The notes under the pieces: model-generated
What the model was told of the DNA's origin: nothing
The model's database searches: none
The model's input: the letters and a program-made list of their open reading frames with translations, nothing else
Translations under genes and position numbers: made by a program
Source of the DNA: Rhizorhabdus wittichii RW1
GTDB taxonomy: Bacteria > Pseudomonadota > Alphaproteobacteria > Sphingomonadales > Sphingomonadaceae
NCBI GenBank assembly: GCA_000016765.1
Contig: CP000699.1
Span: 1,860,001 to 1,924,000, forward strand
DNA length: 64,000 nt
Direction: 5' to 3'
Part shown: positions 60,610-64,000 of the stretch, piece after piece
Position numbering within the stretch: position 1 is the stretch's first letter
How the letters are laid out: each line of letters starts with the position of its first letter

Positions 60610-62675
60610 TAGGCGTTCATGTGAACGTGGAGGTTGCCGTAATCGTCGACGACGACGAGGCGGCCGGGGGTGACGACCAGCGTCGCCGCCGCCTCCTCGA
60701 CGATGCAGGGGCCGGCGAAGCGCATGCCGGGTTCGAGCCGGTCGCGATCGTAGATCGGCGCCTCGTGGACGCCATGCTCGTCGAGGTCGACGGTACGGAT
60801 GCCGTTGGTCGCCTCCGCGGGCAGGCGCCCGGTGACGGGGAGCCGCTCGGGCTCATGCTTGGGCACGTCGCCGAACGCCACGACGTGGAAGTTGACGATC
60901 TCCACCGGCAGGTCGAGCCGGAAGGTATATTCGCGTTCATGGGTGGCGTGGAAGCGCTCGATCGCGGCGGCGAGCGTCGCGGCGTCGAAGGCGCCGTCGG
61001 GAAGCTCCACCTTCACGCTGTGCTCCTGGCCCAGATAGCGCATGTCGGCGAACCGCAGGATGCGCAGCGGCGCAGCGCCGGTGGCGACGTCGGCGGCGAA
61101 GCTTTCCCGCGCGTCGCCCGCCATGGTGGCGAAGATCTCCTCGATCCGCGCGCCGTTGCCGGGGGTCAGCAGGACCACCTGGGTGCGCACGAAATCGCGG
61201 CGCATGTCGGTCATCAGCATGCCCCAGGCCGAGAAGACCGAGGAGTTCACCGGAATGATCACCTTCGGCATCTGCAGCTCCTCGGCCAGCATCACCGCGT
61301 GCATCGCCCCGCCGCCGCCATAGGCGACCAGGGTGAAGTCGCGCGGGTCATGACCCTTGTTGAGCGACACCAGCTTGAGCGCGTTGACCATGTTGGCGTT
61401 GGCGATGCGGATGATCCCGCGCGCCACCGAGGCGGTGTCGCCGCCGAGCTTGTCGACCAGCGGCGCGAAGGCCTTGCGCACATTGGCCATGTCCGGGACG
61501 ATCTCGCCGCCGAGGAAATTGGCCGGGTTGATCCGCCCGGTGACGAGGTTGGCGTCGGTCGTGGTCGGCCGCGTGCCGCCCCGGCCATAGGCCGCCGGTC
61601 CCGGCGAGGCGCCGGCGCTTTCCGGCCCGACATAGAGCCGCCCGCCCGGATCGATGCCGGCGATCGATCCGCCGCCATTGCCGATCTCGACGATCTCGAT
61701 CACCGGCGTGCGGATCGGATAACCGGGTTCGGTACGCGACCATTCGATCCGATATTCGGTGGTGATCCGGGTCTGCGCCTTCTCGATCAGCGAGCATTTG
61801 GCGGTGGTACCGCCGATGTCGAGCGCGATGATCCGGTCCTCGCCCAGCAGCCGGCCGAGCGCGGCGGCGCCCAGCACGCCGCTGGCCGGCCCCGATTCCA
61901 CCATCGCGATCGGGTTGCGGATCGCGCCCTGGACGGTGTCGATGCCGCCGTTCGACTGCATGATATAGGGCGCGTGCGGATAGCCGGCGCCGTCGAGGCT
62001 GCGCTGCAGCGTCCGCAGGTAGCGTTGCGCGGCCGGGTGGACATAGGCGGTCAGCACCGCGGTCGAGGTCCGCTCATATTCGCGCCACTCGCGGGAGATC
62101 TCGTGCGAGGCGATCACGGAGACCTCGGGCCAGACGCGGCGGATATGGTCGCGCGCCAACCGCTCGTTCTCCGGCGCGACATAGGCGTGGAGGAAGCAGA
62201 GCGCGATCGCCTCCACCCCCTCGGCGCGGAAATCGGCTAGGATCGGATCGAGCGTCGCGGGGTCGAGCGCGGTCGTCACCTCGCCCAGATAGGTGCTGCG
62301 CTCGTCCACCTCGCGGCGCAGGTAGCGCGGCACGAACGGCGCCGGCTTGCGGAAGGCGAGGTTGAACAGGTCGGGCCGGTTGCCGCGCGCGATCTCGAGC
62401 ACGTCGCGAAAGCCCCTGGTGGTGATCAGCGCGGTCCTGGCGCCCTTGCGCGACAGCAGCGCGTTGATCACCACCGTGGTGCCGTGCGCGAAGAAGTCGA
62501 AGCTCCTGGGATCGAGGCCGGCCTTGGCGACCGCGTTCATCACCCCTTCGTCGAACTGCGGATAGGTGGTGTCGGTCTTCGCGGTGCGCAGCCCGACGAC
62601 CTTGCCGCTCGCCTTGTCGACATCGTAGCAGACCAGATCGGTGAAGGTGCCGCCAACGTCGGTTGCAACGCGCAT
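60609..62675 (-). CDS. hyuA: Hydantoinase A/oxoprolinase family protein
   Basis: A 688-residue HyuA-type ATPase subunit. It has the N-terminal phosphate loop ATDVGGTFTDLVCYD, HGTTVVINALLSRKG, GNRPDLFNL, and the second ATP-binding region IIALDIGGTTAKCSLI near residue 280, as in N-methylhydantoinase, oxoprolinase and acetone carboxylase beta subunits. The start is ATG 62675, with AGGAG upstream; a TTG one codon earlier is less likely. It follows a cupin gene by 31 bases and is the first enzyme gene of the operon. Confidence 0.93.
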   Translation of the reverse strand: MRVATDVGGTFTDLVCYDVDKASGKVVGLRTAKTDTTYPQFDEGVMNAVAKAGLDPRSFDFFAHGTTVVINALLSRKGARTALITTRGFRDVLEIARGNRPDLFNLAFRKPAPFVPRYLRREVDERSTYLGEVTTALDPATLDPILADFRAEGVEAIALCFLHAYVAPENERLARDHIRRVWPEVSVIASHEISREWREYERTSTAVLTAYVHPAAQRYLRTLQRSLDGAGYPHAPYIMQSNGGIDTVQGAIRNPIAMVESGPASGVLGAAALGRLLGEDRIIALDIGGTTAKCSLIEKAQTRITTEYRIEWSRTEPGYPIRTPVIEIVEIGNGGGSIAGIDPGGRLYVGPESAGASPGPAAYGRGGTRPTTTDANLVTGRINPANFLGGEIVPDMANVRKAFAPLVDKLGGDTASVARGIIRIANANMVNALKLVSLNKGHDPRDFTLVAYGGGGAMHAVMLAEELQMPKVIIPVNSSVFSAWGMLMTDMRRDFVRTQVVLLTPGNGARIEEIFATMAGDARESFAADVATGAAPLRILRFADMRYLGQEHSVKVELPDGAFDAATLAAAIERFHATHEREYTFRLDLPVEIVNFHVVAFGDVPKHEPERLPVTGRLPAEATNGIRTVDLDEHGVHEAPIYDRDRLEPGMRFAGPCIVEEAAATLVVTPGRLVVVDDYGNLHVHMNA

Positions 62676-62706
62676 CAATCTTGCTCCTGATCGGGTCGCC
62701 GAGCGA

Positions 62707-63009
62707 TCAGCCGGCGGCGACGGTAACCGTGAAAATCCGCGTGTCGGCGACGACCTGGAAGGAATGCGCCTCCCCCGGCGGCACGATCACGACGTCGCCC
62801 GCCGCGAGCCGCGCGACCTCGCCGCCGCTGTCGAGGTCGAACGCGCCGGACAGCACCAGCGATATCTCGATCTCGTCATGCCGGCTGCTGCCCTCGGCCG
62901 GGACGCGCAGCCCGGCGGCGAAGCTCGACACCAGCGCCCGGCATCCCGGCGCATCGGCGCCGAGCGCGTGGACCGCATCGGCGGCAAGCATGGCGGGGAT
63001 GACCTTCAT
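62707..63009 (-). CDS. Small cupin-domain protein
   Basis: A 100-residue single-domain cupin with SRHDEIEISLVLSGAFDL and VVIVPPGEAHSF (metal-site His and Glu). The ATG at 63009 overlaps the stop of the XRE-cupin regulator (ATGA), so the two are made together; the length is normal for stand-alone cupins. It may bind the same ligand as the regulator's own cupin domain or act as a small isomerase. No reaction is assigned. Confidence 0.82.
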   Translation of the reverse strand: MKVIPAMLAADAVHALGADAPGCRALVSSFAAGLRVPAEGSSRHDEIEISLVLSGAFDLDSGGEVARLAAGDVVIVPPGEAHSFQVVADTRIFTVTVAAG

Positions 63010-63611
63010 TCGGGATCGCTCGCCGGCGTGGCGCTCGGGAACAGCACCGGGGTCCCGACCCAGAGCACCTTCACCGGCTTCTCGCCGCAATTGCGCATCG
63101 CATAGCTGTGGCGCGTGTCGAAATGCAGGCTGTCGCCGGGGCCGAGGTCGAAGCTGTCGTCGCCCACCTCGAAATGCAGCTCGCCTTCGAGCATGTAGTA
63201 GAAGGACTCGCCGTCACGATGGACCCGCGGGAAGATCGGCCCCGGCGGGATGATGTAGATGAAGCTGTCCATCTTCTGGTTGACGTGCCCGGCGCTCAGC
63301 CGAATGTAGGTCACCGGGGAGTCGATCGGATAATATTCGGGATCGGCCGCGCGATGCAGAATGTTGTTGGTCTGCGGCGGCGCCAGGAAATAGCTGATGT
63401 CGACGTCGAGCGCCTGGGCCAGCCGCAGCAGCGAGACGATCGACGGCGTCGCCTTGCCCCGTTCGGCCAGCGAGATGAACGACACCGACAGGTCCGATCG
63501 CAACGCCACTTCGTTCAGGGTGAGCTTCAGTCGCTTGCGGCGATCCCGGATCAGCTCCCCGAACGACATCATCGGGTCCGTCGCCGGCACCGCCGGATTG
63601 GCCTTGGCCAT
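63006..63611 (-). CDS. XRE-family regulator with C-terminal cupin domain
   Basis: A 201-residue protein with a Cro/CI helix-turn-helix (residues 17-72; GELIRDRRKRLKLTLNEVALRSDLSVSFISLAERGKATPS) and a cupin sensor domain (105-190; HRDGESFYYMLEGELHFEVGDDSFDLGPGDSLHFD). The PuuR/SutR-type group controls amine, sulfur or amino-acid catabolism in response to a small ligand. The start is ATG 63611 after GGGAGACC; ATG 63638 is possible. It is first gene of the hyu operon and probably controls it. The TonB receptor upstream, ending 43 bases away, runs in the same direction. Confidence 0.92.
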   Translation of the reverse strand: MAKANPAVPATDPMMSFGELIRDRRKRLKLTLNEVALRSDLSVSFISLAERGKATPSIVSLLRLAQALDVDISYFLAPPQTNNILHRAADPEYYPIDSPVTYIRLSAGHVNQKMDSFIYIIPPGPIFPRVHRDGESFYYMLEGELHFEVGDDSFDLGPGDSLHFDTRHSYAMRNCGEKPVKVLWVGTPVLFPSATPASDPE

Positions 63612-63653
63612 GGTCTCCCGTCCCTCGTCTTTTTTCATCAACCGCCTGCCGCT

Positions 63654-64000
63654 TCAAAAAGTCTTCGTGATGTCGATGCCATAGCTGCGGGGCCGAGCCT
63701 GGAAATTATAGTCGGGCACCACGACCTTATCGTAATATTTCTTGTTCGAGAGGTTCTTGCCCCACAGCGACGCGCTCCAGCCGCTCGCGAGGGTCAGCCT
63801 GACCTGGCCGTTGAACAGGTCGAGCGGGTCGCGGATCGGTATGCCGATCGGGGTGCCACCCTCGTGGAAATAGGTCTTGCCGCGATGCTCCCAGTCGCCG
63901 CGGATCAGCAGCTCGGACGTGCCGATGTCGCGCGTATATTGCAGCGACATGTTGGTCTTGAACTTGGTGGTGTTGGGTAGCTGGTTGCCGACGGTCGTCG
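63654..64000 (-). CDS. TonB-dependent receptor, C-terminal part only (cut by window edge)
   Basis: The last 115 or so residues of an outer-membrane receptor barrel; the frame is open to the window end (NQLPNTTKFKTN...). The C-terminus has the usual plan: SASLWGKNLSNKKYYD, then RPRSYGIDITKTF with terminal Phe. It lies directly upstream of, and co-directional with, the XRE-cupin/hyu operon, suggesting it imports that pathway's substrate. Confidence 0.9.
   Translation of the reverse strand, partial: TTVGNQLPNTTKFKTNMSLQYTRDIGTSELLIRGDWEHRGKTYFHEGGTPIGIPIRDPLDLFNGQVRLTLASGWSASLWGKNLSNKKYYDKVVVPDYNFQARPRSYGIDITKTF

Noticed and set aside
1-64000. CRISPR arrays, insertion sequences, prophage, tRNA or rRNA genes
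   Set aside because: I saw no regularly spaced repeats, transposase, integrase or structural RNA signatures anywhere in the window.

Overview
The window is 64 kb of high-GC DNA from an alphaproteobacterium, most likely a sphingomonad. The reasons are five TonB-dependent receptors with sphingomonad-type N-termini and IVVTAxKR boxes, long runs of ATGA/GTGA-coupled catabolic operons, and a 402-residue ManD whose key residues fall at the numbers I recall for the Novosphingobium enzyme. I see no tRNA, rRNA, insertion sequence, phage gene or CRISPR array. No gene-free stretch exceeds 300 bases. The species is not identified.

Layout. (1) 1-6152: the end of a dimethylformamidase-like large subunit, a TonB receptor, a FadR-type GntR regulator and a luciferase-like flavin oxidoreductase; related ATTGGT/ACCAT operators precede the last three. 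(2) 6230-20100: a TonB receptor, an MFS transporter, a TetR regulator, a seven-gene aromatic-type catabolic operon (ADC-like, extradiol dioxygenase, FAH-family, cupin, ACMSD-like amidohydrolase, FAD monooxygenase, fumarylacetoacetase) and two adjacent Rieske oxygenase alpha subunits. Three near-identical 20-bp palindromes precede the transporter, the operon and the Rieske pair. (3) 20202-27941: a TonB receptor divergent from a TPP decarboxylase/aminotransferase/aldehyde dehydrogenase operon, and a LysR regulator. (4) 28069-35606: mannonate dehydratase, then a leftward nitrilase/CrtI-like operon, then a DUF819 membrane protein, an SDR and a KDG-kinase-like protein. (5) 35647-41528: a hybrid PAS histidine kinase, and a TonB receptor followed by an MFS gene.

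(6) 41733-52841: a complete-looking nitrate assimilation island, nasT-nasS-transporter-porin-nirB-nirD-nasA-cobA. An RNA leader ending in an intrinsic terminator precedes both the transporter and nirB, as expected for antitermination by NasT. (7) 52698-56046: a thiol-dioxygenase (3-mercaptopropionate type), a family III CoA-transferase and a crotonase, divergent from an IclR regulator. (8) 56123-64000: a seven-gene leftward operon (XRE-cupin regulator, cupin, HyuA, HyuB, prolidase-like amidohydrolase, cyclophilin, OCD/mu-crystallin) with a further TonB receptor running off the end.

The window reads as a set of self-contained uptake-plus-catabolism modules. Most pair an outer-membrane receptor or transporter with a local regulator and an operon of coupled enzymes. 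The strongest non-obvious signals are the two local operator regulons, the nitrate-leader attenuators, the mercaptopropionate-type cluster and the operon that places four proline- or oxoproline-related families together.
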